Below are positions 34,947-45,282 of a stretch of DNA of 64,000 bases, piece after piece. Made by a program: the position numbers and the translations under genes. Position 1 is the stretch's first letter. Each line of letters starts with the position of its first letter. The notes beneath the pieces are model-generated. The model searched no databases. It was not told the DNA's origin and was given only the letters and a program-made list of their open reading frames with translations. Source of the DNA: Streptomyces halstedii (GTDB taxonomy: Bacteria; Actinomycetota; Actinomycetes; Streptomycetales; Streptomycetaceae); contig JOAZ01000020.1 in NCBI GenBank assembly GCA_000720535.1, forward strand, positions 209,681 to 273,680, given 5' to 3'.

Positions 34947-36161
34947 CTACCTTTCCAGTACGAGGGCTGAGCCCTGGCCCACGCCGATGCACAGCGTGGC
35001 CACGCCGACGCCGGACCCGGCTGCCTTGAGCTGGTGGGCGACCGCGCCCGCCAGCCGGGCGCCGGAGGCTCCGAGCGGGTGGCCGAGCGCGATCGCGCCG
35101 CCGCGCGGGTTGAGGATCGCGGGGTCGAGGTCGGGCCACTCGGCGACGCAGCCCAGCACCTGGGCGGCGAAAGCCTCGTTGAGTTCGAGCGTGGTGAGGT
35201 CGGCGAAGGTCCTGCCCGCCCGGTCCAGCGCCCGGTTCACGGCCTCGACGGGCGCGAGGCCGAAGTAGTGCGGCTGTCCGGCGGACAGGCCCGTGGCCGA
35301 GATCCGGGCCAGTGGCTCGCGGCCGGTGGCCCGCAGCCCCTCCTCGTCGGCCAGCAGAAGCGCGGCCGCCCCGTCGTTGAGCGGTGAGGAGTTGCCCGCG
35401 GTGACGGTGCCGTTCTCCGTCCGGAACGAGGTGCGGAGCTTGGCCATGGCCTCCAGCGAGGCGTCGTCCCTGACGCACTCGTCGCGGTCCACGACACGTG
35501 CGTCGCCCGTGCGTCGTGGGACGGTGACCGGCACGATCTCCTCGTCGAAGAGCCCGGCGGCCCATGCCTCGGACGCCTTGCGGTGGGAGGCGAGGGCGAA
35601 CGCGTCCTGCCGCTCGCGGCCGAGGGAGTGCTTCTCCGCGATCAGTTCGGCGCTCTCGCCGAGCGCCACCGTCCACCGCGGGTCCATCTTCGGGTTGACC
35701 ATGCGCCAGCCGAGGGTGGTCGAGTACATCTCGGTGTGCCCCGCCGGGAAGGCGCGGTCACTCTTCGGCAGCACGTACGGGGCGCGGGTCATCGACTCGA
35801 CACCGCCCGCCACGACCAGCGAGTGGTCGCCGAGGGCGATCGCGCGGGCCGCCTGCACCACGGCCTCCAGGCCCGAGGCGCACAGCCGGTTGACGGTGAC
35901 GCCCGGTACGGTGACGGGCAGTCCCGCCAGGAGCGCGGCCATCCGGCCGACGTTGCGGTTCTCCTCCCCGGCGCCGTTGGCGTTGCCGAGCACCACGTCT
36001 CCGACACGCGCCGGATCGAGCTCCGGGGTTCGGGCCAGAAGCGCGCGGATGGCGTGGGCGGCCAGGTCGTCGGGGCGCACCTGGGCCAGCGCCCCGTTGT
36101 ACCGGCCGATCGGCGTGCGGACGGCATCGACGACGTAGACGTCGCGCGGTCGGAAACTCAT
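34947..36161 (-). CDS. pcaF: 3-oxoadipyl-CoA thiolase
   Basis: A 404-residue type II thiolase with active-site Cys in [12 protein letters not shown], His in [11 protein letters not shown] and the second Cys in [10 protein letters not shown]. It cleaves 3-oxoadipyl-CoA to succinyl-CoA and acetyl-CoA, the last step of the pathway. Start ATG overlaps the pcaJ stop (ATGA). Confidence 0.94.
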   Translation of the reverse strand: MSFRPRDVYVVDAVRTPIGRYNGALAQVRPDDLAAHAIRALLARTPELDPARVGDVVLGNANGAGEENRNVGRMAALLAGLPVTVPGVTVNRLCASGLEAVVQAARAIALGDHSLVVAGGVESMTRAPYVLPKSDRAFPAGHTEMYSTTLGWRMVNPKMDPRWTVALGESAELIAEKHSLGRERQDAFALASHRKASEAWAAGLFDEEIVPVTVPRRTGDARVVDRDECVRDDASLEAMAKLRTSFRTENGTVTAGNSSPLNDGAAALLLADEEGLRATGREPLARISATGLSAGQPHYFGLAPVEAVNRALDRAGRTFADLTTLELNEAFAAQVLGCVAEWPDLDPAILNPRGGAIALGHPLGASGARLAGAVAHQLKAAGSGVGVATLCIGVGQGSALVLER

Positions 36162-36805
36162 GAGCCGGTCCTTTCGGCTGCTCGTACGGGGGCCGCGGTC
36201 GCGGTCAGTACGTCGTCGACGCTCACCCCGGGGGCGGTCTCCACCAGAACGAGCCCGTCCTCGGTCACGTCGAGCACGGCCAGATCGGTGATCACGCGGT
36301 GGACGCACGCCCTGCCGGTCAGCGGCAGCGTGCACTCCTCCACGATCTTCGGGCTGCCGTCCTTGGCGGTGTGCGTCATGGTCACTATGACGCGGCGCGC
36401 GCCGTGCACCAGGTCCATGGCCCCGCCGATACCGGTCACCATCTTCCCCGGCACCGCCCAGTTGGCCAGGTCGCCGCGGGCCGAGACCTCCATGGCGCCG
36501 AGCACGGCGGTGTCGATGTGGCCGCCGCGGATCATGCCGAAGGACAGCGCCGAGTCGAAGAACGAGGCGCCGGGCCGGACGGTCACCGTCTCCTTGCCCG
36601 CGTTGATCAGGTCGGGGTCGACGTCCTCGTCGTACGGGAAGGCGCCGGTGCCCAGGATTCCGTTCTCGGACTCCAGGACCACGTGCACCCCCTTGGGCAG
36701 GTGGTTCGGGATCAGCGTCGGCAGTCCGATGCCGAGGTTGACGTACTCGCCGTCGCGCAGTTCGGCCGCGGCCCTGGCGGCCATCTCGTTCCGGTTCCAG
36801 GCCAT
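36158..36805 (-). CDS. pcaJ: 3-oxoadipate CoA-transferase subunit B
   Basis: A 215-residue class I CoA-transferase beta chain. The motif [11 protein letters not shown] and the catalytic-Glu region [10 protein letters not shown] are present. With PcaI it moves CoA from succinyl-CoA to 3-oxoadipate. It starts on the pcaI stop. Confidence 0.94.
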   Translation of the reverse strand: MAWNRNEMAARAAAELRDGEYVNLGIGLPTLIPNHLPKGVHVVLESENGILGTGAFPYDEDVDPDLINAGKETVTVRPGASFFDSALSFGMIRGGHIDTAVLGAMEVSARGDLANWAVPGKMVTGIGGAMDLVHGARRVIVTMTHTAKDGSPKIVEECTLPLTGRACVHRVITDLAVLDVTEDGLVLVETAPGVSVDDVLTATAAPVRAAERTGS

Positions 36806-37575
36806 CAGCCCCGCACCTCCCGCTCGGTCACCGTGCGCTGCTCGATCTTCTTGTCCGTGGCCTGTTCCGGGGTCAGCCCGACCACGCGCTGCACGAATAT
36901 GCCGGGGAGGTGGACGTGGTCCGGGTCGATCTCGCCCGGCTCGACCAGCTCCTCGACCTCCGCGACCGTGACCCGGCCCGCCATGGCCGCGAGCGGGTTG
37001 AAGTTGCGCGCGGACTTGTTGAACACGAGGTTGCCGTGCCGGTCGCCCTTGGCCGCTCGCACGAGCGCGAAGTCGGTGCGGATGCCGCGTTCCAGTACGT
37101 ACTCGGTGCCGTCGAACGCGCGCACCTCCTTGGCCGGCGACGCCAGGGCCACGCCGCCCGCACCGTCGTAGCGCCAGGGCAGCCCGCCCTCCGCGACCTG
37201 GGTGCCGACACCGGCGGGGGTGTAGAACGCGGGGACGCCGGCCCCGCCGGCCCGCAGCCGCTCGGCCAGCGTGCCCTGGGGGATGAGTTCGAGCTCCAGC
37301 TCGCCCCCGAGGTACTGCCGGGCGAACTCCTTGTTCCCGCCGATGTAGGAGCCGGTGACCCTGCTGATCCGCCCTGCGGCGAGCAGCACCGCGAGTCCGG
37401 AGTCCATCGCCCCGCAGTTGTTGGAGACGACTTCGAGTCCGCCGACGCCTCGCGCGTACAGGGCGTCGATCAACACGTTCGGCACACCACTGAGACCGAA
37501 GCCTCCCACCGCCATCGACGCGCCGTCCGGCACGTCGGCGACGGCCAGTGCCGCCGACGCGACCACCTTGTCCAT
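36805..37575 (-). CDS. pcaI: 3-oxoadipate CoA-transferase subunit A
   Basis: A 256-residue alpha chain with the glycine-rich CoA-site motif [18 protein letters not shown] and [14 protein letters not shown]. First gene of the leftward pca operon. ATG 37575 ([10 protein letters not shown]) is preferred; another in-frame Met lies four codons upstream. A nested palindrome immediately upstream probably binds the divergent IclR-type regulator. Confidence 0.93.
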   Translation of the reverse strand: MDKVVASAALAVADVPDGASMAVGGFGLSGVPNVLIDALYARGVGGLEVVSNNCGAMDSGLAVLLAAGRISRVTGSYIGGNKEFARQYLGGELELELIPQGTLAERLRAGGAGVPAFYTPAGVGTQVAEGGLPWRYDGAGGVALASPAKEVRAFDGTEYVLERGIRTDFALVRAAKGDRHGNLVFNKSARNFNPLAAMAGRVTVAEVEELVEPGEIDPDHVHLPGIFVQRVVGLTPEQATDKKIEQRTVTEREVRG

Positions 37576-37594
37576 GGGACCGCCCATCCAGTAT

Positions 37595-37626
37595 GTTCGC
37601 CTGGTGAAATTTTCTTCACTTTGAAC
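37595..37626. promoter_or_regulatory. Nested palindrome upstream of pcaI, candidate IclR operator
   Basis: GTTC (37595-37598) pairs with GAAC (37623-37626) and GTGAA (37604-37608) with TTCAC (37615-37619), giving a two-level dyad 20-51 bp before pcaI in the divergent promoter. It is AT-rich against the local background. IclR proteins usually bind such dyads. Confidence 0.6.
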
Positions 37627-37818
37627 CATGAGTCTGCTGCCGAGACGGGGGTCTGTCAATGGCCGCGCCATGGATCAGGAAGGACGCGGGCCCGTCCCGC
37701 CGGCCGTCAGCCCTGGGCACCTGGCCTGGAAGTATGGGGTTCGGCGGCCGCCCGCGACGCGGCCGCGCGCCGCCCCGCACCGCCTCCTCGTGGTGCGGAT
37801 CCACCCGACGGAGAGCTG

Positions 37819-39483
37819 ATGCCACCGACCCGGAACCTTCCGCCCGAGACACCGGCACCGGCCGAGGCCGTCGCCCCGCTCATGCGGGGAATCACCGTCC
37901 TGCGACGGCTCACCGACGGCGACGGGACGATGAGCCTCAGCGCGCTGGAACGCGCGACCGGTCTCGCCCGCTCCACCGTCGACCGCGTCGCCACCACACT
38001 CGCCCGCATGGGGTACGTACGCCTCGACGGCCGCGACGTCACCCTCGCCCCGCCCCTGATGGAACTCGGCAACGCCTATCTGGCCTCCATCCGCCTTCCC
38101 GCCCTCCTCGGCGAGCGGGCCGACGCCCTCGCGGACGAACTCGACGAGTCCGTCTCCCTGGCCGTGAGCGACGGCGACGGCATCCGCTTCATCCATCAGG
38201 CCACCCGGCGCCGCGCCATGTCCCTCAGCTTCCGCATCGGCGACCTGCTGCCCGCCGAACGGACCGCCCCGGGGCCCCTGTTCGCGGCCGGCTGGGACAG
38301 CGACAGTTGGACGGCCTGGCGTGAGCGGCGGGCCGGGGACCCGGAAGGCGGCCACTTCCCGTCCGTGCCGCACCGCCCGCTCCCGGCGGCCGAACGGTTC
38401 GAGGACAGGGTGGCCCGTGCGCGTACCGAGCGGTGGGCGCTGGACGACCAGTTGATCGAACCCGGCCTGGTGGCACTCGCGGTCCTGGTCCGCGGGCCCG
38501 CCACGGTCCCCACCTGCGCGCTGAGCGTGGTGAGCCACACCAGCCGGCACACCGCCCGGGAGCTGCGCGACAGTCTGCTCCCCCGCCTGCGCACCGCCGC
38601 CCAGGAGATGGAACGCCACCTGCGCGATGCCCCGCCCGCGCCAGCCGCGGCCGCGCCCGAGGCGCTCGCCTCCTGGACGGGTGCGTCGAAACAGGAACTG
38701 GGCCGCGGGTTCATCGAATCCCTCGCGCGCGGCCTGACCGTCCTGACCGCGTTCGGCGACGGCGGTGACCACCTCACGCTCAGCGGTGTCGCCCAGGCCA
38801 CCGGCCTCTCCAGGGCCTCCGCCCGCCGGGCCCTCATCACCCTGGAACACCTCGGCTACGCCGCTTCCGAGGGCCGCCACCACCGGCTCACCCCACGCGT
38901 CCTGGGCCTCGGCTACCCGCCGCTCTCCCGCACGACCCTCGCCCAGATCGCCCAGCCCCATCTCGCGGCGCTGGCCGGGCGGATCGGGGACTCGGTGTCA
39001 CTCGCGGTGCTCGCCGACGACTCCGTGCAGTACGTCGCCCGAGCGGCGACCCACAGCATCATGAACGTCAACATCACCGTGGGCACCCGCTTCCCCGCCT
39101 ACGCCACGTCCCTCGGCCGCGTCCTGCTGGCCGACCTGCCCGCCGCCGACCTCGCCGCCGTGCTCGCCCGCACCGAGTTCCGCCCCCTCGCCGAGCACAC
39201 CCTGACCCGCCGCGGCGCCCTCGAAGCCGCTCTGGACCGCGTCCGGGAGCAGGGGCACGCCCTGGTGGACGAGGAGTTGGAAGCGGGACTCCGCTCGATC
39301 GCCGTCCCCGTCCGCGACCGCACCGGCGGCGCCGTCGCGTCGATCAACGTGGCCATGCACAGCGGCAGCCGCACGATCGAGGAGTGCGAGGAGCAGGTCC
39401 TCCCCCGACTCCGCGCCACGGCGGGAGGGATCGAGGCCGAGCTGCACACCGCGGAGCGCTTCGCACGGGTCGCGGTGGCGTGA
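37819..39483 (+). CDS. Tandem double IclR-family regulator (PcaR/PobR-like fusion)
   Basis: A 554-residue protein made of two complete IclR units. Unit 1 (about 20-270) has the helix-turn-helix MSLSALERATGLARSTVDRVATTLARMGYV and an effector domain. Unit 2 (about 300-550) has LTLSGVAQATGLSRASARRALITLEHLGYA and a better-conserved effector domain (TRFPAYATSLGRVLLADLP, AVPVRDRTGGAVASINVAMHS) like pca and pob regulators. A usual IclR protein is about 260 residues, so this is an in-frame fusion of two. Divergent from pcaI, it should control the pca operon in response to protocatechuate or a pathway product; activation or repression is unknown. Confidence 0.88.
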   Translation: MPPTRNLPPETPAPAEAVAPLMRGITVLRRLTDGDGTMSLSALERATGLARSTVDRVATTLARMGYVRLDGRDVTLAPPLMELGNAYLASIRLPALLGERADALADELDESVSLAVSDGDGIRFIHQATRRRAMSLSFRIGDLLPAERTAPGPLFAAGWDSDSWTAWRERRAGDPEGGHFPSVPHRPLPAAERFEDRVARARTERWALDDQLIEPGLVALAVLVRGPATVPTCALSVVSHTSRHTARELRDSLLPRLRTAAQEMERHLRDAPPAPAAAAPEALASWTGASKQELGRGFIESLARGLTVLTAFGDGGDHLTLSGVAQATGLSRASARRALITLEHLGYAASEGRHHRLTPRVLGLGYPPLSRTTLAQIAQPHLAALAGRIGDSVSLAVLADDSVQYVARAATHSIMNVNITVGTRFPAYATSLGRVLLADLPAADLAAVLARTEFRPLAEHTLTRRGALEAALDRVREQGHALVDEELEAGLRSIAVPVRDRTGGAVASINVAMHSGSRTIEECEEQVLPRLRATAGGIEAELHTAERFARVAVA

Positions 39484-39531
39484 GGGCCGGGGTGCGGCCG
39501 GCCGCGCGGACGCTCCGGATAGAGTCGTGGA

Positions 39532-40545
39532 GTGGACATCCCCCGCCTGCTCGACGGCCGGCTGAAGTTCCGGCACCTGATCCTCGTGGACGCCCTCTCC
39601 CGGCAGGGCAGCGTCGTCGGGGCCGCGGCGGAACTGCACGTGACACAGCCCGCGGCCACCCGGAGCCTGCACGAACTGGAGGACATCCTCGGAGTCGCGC
39701 TGTTCGAACGCAGGCCCCGGGGCGTCACCGCCACGGTCTTCGGCGAGGCGTTCACCCAGCACGCGCGGGCCGTGCTCGCGCAACTGGCGCAGGCGGGGCG
39801 TCATGTGGTGGAACTCGCCGACGCGGACCGGGGGACGGTGATCGTCGGCACACACCTGGCCGGATCCAATGTGCTCCTGCCACGGGCCATCACCGGGATC
39901 AAAAAGGAGCGCCCGTATCTGACGGTGATCGTGCGGGAGGCGTCGCCCGAGGCGCTGCTGCTGGAGCTGGAAGCCGGGCGCGTCGACTTCGTCGTGGGCC
40001 GGCTGACCGCGCCGTCCGACGAGCGGATGGTGCGCCGCAAGCTCTACGACGAGTCGGTCGACCTGGTCGTCCGGGCCGGGCACGTCCTCGTCGGGCGGCC
40101 GCACGTCGAGCTGGCCGAGCTGGTGGACTACCCGTGGATCCTGCCGGGCGGGGAAACGGCGCTGCGCCGGGAGATCGAGGAGTTCTTCACCCGCAACGGC
40201 TTCGCCCTCCCGCTGAACCGGGTCGAGACCACCTCGTTCCTGACGGTACGCCAGCTCCTGCTGGAGACGAACGTCGTCGCCGTACTGCCCAGCCTGATCA
40301 TCCGGGACGACCCCCGGATCGTGCGGCTGCCCGTGCCGCTGGACCCGATCGGGCACAGCGTCGGGCTGACCCTGTCGGCCACCCGTACGCTGAGCCCGTC
40401 CGCCGAGGTCCTGATCAAGAGCCTGGAGGACATCGCCGCGGACATGGTGCCCCAGGGCTCCCCGGGGGAGCACTCCGGTGGCGTGCCCGGGGAGACGCCG
40501 GAAGGCGTCCCCGGGCACGCCCCCGGATCCGGCGCGGATCAGTAG
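39532..40545 (+). CDS. LysR-type transcriptional regulator
   Basis: A 337-residue LTTR. The N-terminal helix-turn-helix (LSRQGSVVGAAAELHVTQPAATRSLHELEDILGVALFERRPRGV) is followed by the periplasmic-binding-like effector domain. It starts at GTG 39532, 48 bp after the double IclR gene, and has a Gly/Pro-rich C-terminal tail. The stop overlaps the convergent nbaD gene by seven bases. It is the obvious candidate regulator of the 3-hydroxyanthranilate operon or of pca genes; binding sites next to it are not evident. Confidence 0.9.
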   Translation: MDIPRLLDGRLKFRHLILVDALSRQGSVVGAAAELHVTQPAATRSLHELEDILGVALFERRPRGVTATVFGEAFTQHARAVLAQLAQAGRHVVELADADRGTVIVGTHLAGSNVLLPRAITGIKKERPYLTVIVREASPEALLLELEAGRVDFVVGRLTAPSDERMVRRKLYDESVDLVVRAGHVLVGRPHVELAELVDYPWILPGGETALRREIEEFFTRNGFALPLNRVETTSFLTVRQLLLETNVVAVLPSLIIRDDPRIVRLPVPLDPIGHSVGLTLSATRTLSPSAEVLIKSLEDIAADMVPQGSPGEHSGGVPGETPEGVPGHAPGSGADQ

Positions 40546-41552
40546 CCGGCGGCGTCGCCCCGAAGGCCGAGGAAGCGCTCGGCGTTGCCCCGGGTCACCA
40601 GCCGACGGCTCGCGTCGTCGAGGAACGCGCTCCTGCGGACGACCTCACCGACCGGGCGTTCTCCCAGCGGATACGGGTAGTCGCTGCCCACCATCACCCG
40701 GTCCGCGCCCACCGTGTCCACCAGCAGCCGCAGCGCGCGGTCGTCGAAGACGACCGAGTCGACGTAGAAGCGGCCGAGGTAGTGCGAGGGCGGGAACTCC
40801 GACGTACCGATGACGTCGTTGCGTCCGTGCCACGCGTTCTCCATCCGGCCGAGCCAGAAGGCGAACGATCCGCCGCCGTGGGCGAAGCAGATCTTCAGGC
40901 TGTCGTCGATGCGGTCGAACACCCCGCCCAGGATGAGGGCGAGGATCGACAGATGCGTCTCCGCGGGCATCGCGGTGAGCCACTGGGCCATCCACCGGTC
41001 GAGCCGGGGGGAACTGGCCATGTCCCACGGGTGGACGAACACCGGGACGTCCAGCGACGCGCAGTGCTGGAGAAAGGTGACGACGCCCTCGCTGTCGAGG
41101 TCGAGGTCGCCGACGTGGTTGCCTATCTCCACCCCCCGGTGGCCGTTGGCGACACTGCGTTCCAGCTCACGGCAGGCGGCGTCCGGGTCCTGCAACGGCA
41201 CCTGGCAGAAGGGGATGAGCCGGTCCGGCGCCGGGGCGACGATCTCCAGCGCCAGGTCGTTGAAGACACGGGCGACCTTGGCCGCTTCCCTGCCGTCGCT
41301 CCCGTAGCTGAAGAAGGCCGGGGTCGGGGAGACGACCTGCGTCTGGACGCCGTCCGCGTCCATGTCGCGCAGGCGGGTCTCCGCGTCCCAGCAGTCCGCC
41401 TGGATCCGGCGGAACTCCTTCGTGCCCATCATGATCATCGCGTCGGACTCGGACTCGATCCGCAGCCACGGCGCGTCCGGTCCGATCTCGGACGTCAGGT
41501 CCGGCCAGCCCCGGGGGACGTAATGGGTGTGGACGTCGATCATCCGGTCCAC
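40539..41552 (-). CDS. nbaD: 2-amino-3-carboxymuconate-6-semialdehyde decarboxylase (ACMSD)
   Basis: A 337-residue amidohydrolase-fold decarboxylase. The metal motif IDVHTHY opens the protein; FVHPWDM, CFAHGGGSFAFWLGRM and MVGSDYPYPLGE are typical ACMSD blocks. It removes CO2 from the unstable ring-opened product of 3-hydroxyanthranilate, giving 2-aminomuconate semialdehyde. GTG 41552 has a gaaggg site at good spacing; ATG 41543 is the alternative. Last gene of the leftward operon, two bases after the nbaC stop. Confidence 0.92.
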   Translation of the reverse strand: MDRMIDVHTHYVPRGWPDLTSEIGPDAPWLRIESESDAMIMMGTKEFRRIQADCWDAETRLRDMDADGVQTQVVSPTPAFFSYGSDGREAAKVARVFNDLALEIVAPAPDRLIPFCQVPLQDPDAACRELERSVANGHRGVEIGNHVGDLDLDSEGVVTFLQHCASLDVPVFVHPWDMASSPRLDRWMAQWLTAMPAETHLSILALILGGVFDRIDDSLKICFAHGGGSFAFWLGRMENAWHGRNDVIGTSEFPPSHYLGRFYVDSVVFDDRALRLLVDTVGADRVMVGSDYPYPLGERPVGEVVRRSAFLDDASRRLVTRGNAERFLGLRGDAAGY

Positions 41553-41554
41553 GG

Positions 41555-42076
41555 TCAGCCCTTCCCGGGATGCAGTGCCCCGCACCTGGGGCAGACTCGG
41601 GCCTTCTCGTCCGCGTAGAACTCGCTGAAGACCGGCGGCAGGTCCTCCACGATGTCCCGCACCTGGAGCTCGGTCTCGTGGATCAGCTGGGAGCAGTCGA
41701 GGCAGTACCACTGGAACCGCTCCAGGGTGCCCTCCTCACGGACCCGCTCGATGACCAGCCCGATCGAGTCGGGGTCGGGCCGCTGCGGGGAGTGCGGGAG
41801 GTTGCCGGGGAGCAGCCACGCCTGCCCCTCCTTGATGTGCACGGTCCGCGGCCCGTCCTCGGTCATGACGTTGACGTGCATGTCACCCCTGACCTGGTAG
41901 AACCACTCCTCGTACGGGTCGAGGTGGTAGTCCGTCCGCTGGTTGGGGCCGCCGACGATCTGGACGATGAAGTCCTTGCCCAGGGACATGGTCCGGTTGT
42001 TCACCGGCGGCTTGAGCAGGTGCTCGTGCTCGGTGATCCATCCCTGGAAATCGATGACCTGCGGGATCTCGGTCAT
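41555..42076 (-). CDS. nbaC: 3-hydroxyanthranilate 3,4-dioxygenase
   Basis: A 173-residue cupin dioxygenase. Iron ligands are visible in [14 protein letters not shown] (His, Glu) and LPHSPQRP (His). The C terminus has two CxxC pairs (WYCLDCSQ and VCPRCGAL) that form the rubredoxin-like iron site of bacterial enzymes. It opens 3-hydroxyanthranilate to 2-amino-3-carboxymuconate semialdehyde. Overlaps the RidA-like gene start/stop by four bases. Confidence 0.95.
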   Translation of the reverse strand: MTEIPQVIDFQGWITEHEHLLKPPVNNRTMSLGKDFIVQIVGGPNQRTDYHLDPYEEWFYQVRGDMHVNVMTEDGPRTVHIKEGQAWLLPGNLPHSPQRPDPDSIGLVIERVREEGTLERFQWYCLDCSQLIHETELQVRDIVEDLPPVFSEFYADEKARVCPRCGALHPGKG

Positions 42077-42537
42077 GAGACCGCCTCCGTGCTGTGCGAT
42101 GTGTGTGACTGGGTGCTCTGCCTGTTCCGCGGCAGATGGGCGATGGCCTGGATCTCGATCAGCAGGTGCGGGTGCGGCAGCTGGTGGACCGCCACCGTCG
42201 TCCGCGTCGGGCCCCGCTCGTCGAAGAACTCGCCGTAGACCTCGTTGTATCCGCCGAAGTCGTTCATGGACACCAGGTACGCGGTGACCTGGGCGACGTC
42301 GGAGAGCTCCGCGCCCAGCTCGGCGAGCATGTCGCGGATGTTCTCGATCACCGCCCGCGTCTGCGCCCGGATGTCGAGGTTCGTGGTGCCCATCGCGTCG
42401 GCCTCGACGCCCACGAAGGTGTTGTCGGGCCGGCGCGAACTCGTCCCCGAGACGAAGACCAGGTCGCCGACGACCTTCACGTGCGGGAACCGCCCGCGCG
42501 GGGTGGCCTTCCCCCGCATGACGTGTGCCCCGCTCAT
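42073..42537 (-). CDS. nbaF: RidA-family 2-aminomuconate deaminase
   Basis: A 154-residue YjgF/YER057c/RidA-fold protein ([75 protein letters not shown]). In this operon it should hydrolyse 2-aminomuconate to 2-oxo-3-hexenedioate plus ammonia rather than act on free imines. ATG 42537 overlaps the upstream gene's stop. Confidence 0.88.
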   Translation of the reverse strand: MSGAHVMRGKATPRGRFPHVKVVGDLVFVSGTSSRRPDNTFVGVEADAMGTTNLDIRAQTRAVIENIRDMLAELGAELSDVAQVTAYLVSMNDFGGYNEVYGEFFDERGPTRTTVAVHQLPHPHLLIEIQAIAHLPRNRQSTQSHTSHSTEAVS

Positions 42538-43301
42538 CGGACCCCCCTCACCGAGACGGCGCCGATGCCCGCGACGTCGCAGCTGGTGACGCCCGGCGTC
42601 AGCGGCACGGCCGCCGTCGCCGCACCGGCGAGCACCACCTGGCCGGCCCGCAACGGGATGTTCCGGCGACGGCACATGTCCAGCAGCGCGTGCAGCGCGC
42701 GCACCGGGTCGCCGAGGATCGCGGCGGTCGAACCGGTCACCACCGTCGTCCCGGCGGACAGCCGCACCGCGCGGTTGGACACGCTCCGGACCGGACGCCA
42801 GGGGCCGACCACGTACGCGGCGGCCGAGGTGTTGTCGGCGACGACGTCGCCGTAGGTGAAGCGGAAGTCCCGGTACCGCGAGTCGATGATCTCCAGGGCC
42901 GGGGCGACCGCGTCGACACAGGACTCGATGTCCGTCGCCGGGTCGTCCAGGTCCACGTCGCGGCCGATCCGGTAGGCGACCTCGGGCTCGGCCTTCGGAT
43001 GGATGAAACGGCCGAGATCGACGTCGCCGCCGTCCGTGACCCGCATCGCGTCGGTGAGCCGTCCGACGATCACGTCGGAGACCCCCATCTGCGCCATCTT
43101 CGCCTTGCTGGTGAAGCCCAGCTTGACGCCGGTGAACCGCTCGCCGCGCGCCGTGCGCCGGGCCAGCAGCGCCGCCTGGATCGCGTACGCGTCGTCGATG
43201 CCGAACTCGTGCGTGTCGGCGAGGCTCGGGGTGTCGGTCCGGGACGTCTGCGCGGTGTCGAGCCGTTCGGCCAGGGCGTCGATGGTGTCCGCCGGAATCA
43301 T
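42534..43301 (-). CDS. nbaG: 2-oxo-3-hexenedioate (4-oxalocrotonate) decarboxylase
   Basis: A 255-residue member of the hydratase/decarboxylase family. [18 protein letters not shown] and [16 protein letters not shown] match the XylI/DmpH decarboxylase branch, whereas the other copy in this operon follows the hydratase pattern. It decarboxylates 2-oxo-3-hexenedioate to 2-oxopent-4-enoate. Coupled by ATGA overlaps at both ends. Confidence 0.87.
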   Translation of the reverse strand: MIPADTIDALAERLDTAQTSRTDTPSLADTHEFGIDDAYAIQAALLARRTARGERFTGVKLGFTSKAKMAQMGVSDVIVGRLTDAMRVTDGGDVDLGRFIHPKAEPEVAYRIGRDVDLDDPATDIESCVDAVAPALEIIDSRYRDFRFTYGDVVADNTSAAAYVVGPWRPVRSVSNRAVRLSAGTTVVTGSTAAILGDPVRALHALLDMCRRRNIPLRAGQVVLAGAATAAVPLTPGVTSCDVAGIGAVSVRGVR

Positions 43302-44329
43302 GCGGCGCTCCCGTCCGTCAGGGCCCCGCGCCGCGCGGCCAGGTCCAGTGCGATGTCCACGATCATGTCCTCCTGGCCGCCGACCATCTGACGCCGGCCG
43401 GCCTCCAGCAGGATGTCCCTGGTGTCGACCCCGTACCGCAGCGAGGCCCGTTCGGCGTGCAGCAGGAAGCTGGAGTAGACCCCGGCGTACCCGAGTGTCA
43501 GCGTCTCGCGGTCCACCTGGACCGGCCGGTTCCGCATCGGCCGGACGATGTCGTCGGCGGCGTCCTGGAGTGCGAACAGGTCGCAGCCGTGCTCCCAGCC
43601 CATCAGGTCCGCGACGGCGACGAAGGGTTCGGCCGGGCAGTTGCCCGCCCCGGCGCCCTGCCCCGCCAGTGCCACGTCGACGCGGTACGCGCCGTGCTCG
43701 ACGGCGGTCACACTGTTGGCGACCGACAGCGAGAGGTTCTCGTGGGCGTGGATGCCGATCTCGGTGCTCTCGTCCAGCACCCGGCGGTAGGCGTCGATCC
43801 GTTCCGCGACGTCCCGCATGGTCAGGCGGCCGCCGGAGTCGGTGACGTAGACGCAGTGGGCGCCGTAGGACTCCATGAGGGCCGCCTGGCGGGCCAGGCC
43901 CTCGGGAGAGTTGAGGTGGCTCATCATCAGGAAGCCGGACACGTCCATGCCGTGCTCACGGGCCCAGGTGATGTGCTGCGCGGCGACGTCCGCCTCGGTG
44001 CAGTGGGTGGCGACCCGGACGCTGCGCACGCCCAGGTCGTACGCCCGGCGCAGGTGCTCGATGGTGCCGATGCCGGGAAGGAGCAGCGTCGTGAGCTTGG
44101 CGTGTTCGAGTACGTCCGCGGCGGCCTCGATCCACTCCTCGTCGGTGTGGGCGCCGAAACCGTAGGTGGCGCTCGATCCGCCGAGGCCGTCGCCGTGCGC
44201 GACCTCGACGGCCGCGACCCCCGCCTTGTCCAGGGCGGACACGATGTCACGGACCTGGTCGACGGTGTACATGTGCCCCATGGCGTGCATGCCGTCCCTC
44301 AGGGTGACGTCCTGTACATAGAGCTTCAT
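43298..44329 (-). CDS. nbaI: 4-hydroxy-2-oxovalerate aldolase
   Basis: A 343-residue DmpG-type aldolase with [14 protein letters not shown] (metal Asp and catalytic His region), [15 protein letters not shown] and [15 protein letters not shown]. It splits 4-hydroxy-2-oxovalerate into pyruvate and acetaldehyde and normally channels the aldehyde to its dehydrogenase partner, encoded immediately upstream. Confidence 0.94.
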   Translation of the reverse strand: MKLYVQDVTLRDGMHAMGHMYTVDQVRDIVSALDKAGVAAVEVAHGDGLGGSSATYGFGAHTDEEWIEAAADVLEHAKLTTLLLPGIGTIEHLRRAYDLGVRSVRVATHCTEADVAAQHITWAREHGMDVSGFLMMSHLNSPEGLARQAALMESYGAHCVYVTDSGGRLTMRDVAERIDAYRRVLDESTEIGIHAHENLSLSVANSVTAVEHGAYRVDVALAGQGAGAGNCPAEPFVAVADLMGWEHGCDLFALQDAADDIVRPMRNRPVQVDRETLTLGYAGVYSSFLLHAERASLRYGVDTRDILLEAGRRQMVGGQEDMIVDIALDLAARRGALTDGSAA

Positions 44330-45282
44330 GCGTTCACCCATCCTCGGAGTGCGGCGATCTTCTCGGCGGTCCGGACCGCGGCGGAGGTCATGATGTCGAG
44401 GTTCCCGGCGTAGTCGGGCAGGTAGTAGCCGGCGCCCAGCACCTCCAGGAAGACCGAGACCCTGACCCCGGTGATCCGCCGGCCGAGCGCCGGGACCATG
44501 GCGTCCTCGACCGGGTCGAACTGCACGTCCTGCTTGAGCCGGTAGCCCGGCACGTACTCCTGGACGGTCCCGGTCATCTCCCGTACGGAGGCGGCGATCC
44601 GCTCCCGTGTCCCGGCGTCCACGGCGCCCTCGACGAGGCAGTACACGGTGTCGCGCATGACGAGGGGCGGCTCGGCCGGGTTGAGCACGATGATCGCCTT
44701 GCCCACCGAGGCGCCGCCGACGACGCGGATGGCCTCGCTGGTCGTCTCGGTGAACTCGTCGATGTTGGCCCGGGTACCCGGGCCGGCCGATCTGGAGGAG
44801 ATGGAGGCGACGATCTCCCCGTACGCGACCGGGGCGACCCGGGAGACCGCGGCGACGACGGGGATGGTGGCCTGTCCCCCGCACGTCACCATGTTGACGT
44901 CCGGGGCGTCCAGGTGCTCGTCCAGGTTGACCGAGGGCACCACGAACGGCCCGAGGGCCGCCGGTGTCAGGTCGATCATCAGCTTCCCGTGCCGGCGCGC
45001 CGTCTCCGCGTTGCGCACGTGCGCCTTGGCGGAGGTGGCGTCGAAGATCACCTTGATGTCCTCGAACCCGTCCATCCCGACCAGGCCTTCGACGCCCTGG
45101 TGGGTGGTGGCGACCCCCAGCCGTGCGGCGCGGGCGAGCCCGTCGGACTCCGGGTCGATGCCCACCATGGCGCCCATGCGCAGCGTCTTCGACAGCCGCA
45201 TGACCTTGATCATGAGGTCGGTCCCGATGTTGCCGGAGCCGATGACGGCGACCGGAACGGTTCCGGTGGCTGGTGTACTCAC
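44326..45282 (-). CDS. nbaJ: Acetaldehyde dehydrogenase (acylating)
   Basis: A 318-residue DmpF/HsaG-type enzyme with the NAD motif [12 protein letters not shown] and the catalytic Cys in [12 protein letters not shown]. It converts acetaldehyde to acetyl-CoA and works as a complex with the aldolase. Four-base overlaps join it to both neighbours. Confidence 0.94.
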   Translation of the reverse strand: MSTPATGTVPVAVIGSGNIGTDLMIKVMRLSKTLRMGAMVGIDPESDGLARAARLGVATTHQGVEGLVGMDGFEDIKVIFDATSAKAHVRNAETARRHGKLMIDLTPAALGPFVVPSVNLDEHLDAPDVNMVTCGGQATIPVVAAVSRVAPVAYGEIVASISSRSAGPGTRANIDEFTETTSEAIRVVGGASVGKAIIVLNPAEPPLVMRDTVYCLVEGAVDAGTRERIAASVREMTGTVQEYVPGYRLKQDVQFDPVEDAMVPALGRRITGVRVSVFLEVLGAGYYLPDYAGNLDIMTSAAVRTAEKIAALRGWVNA

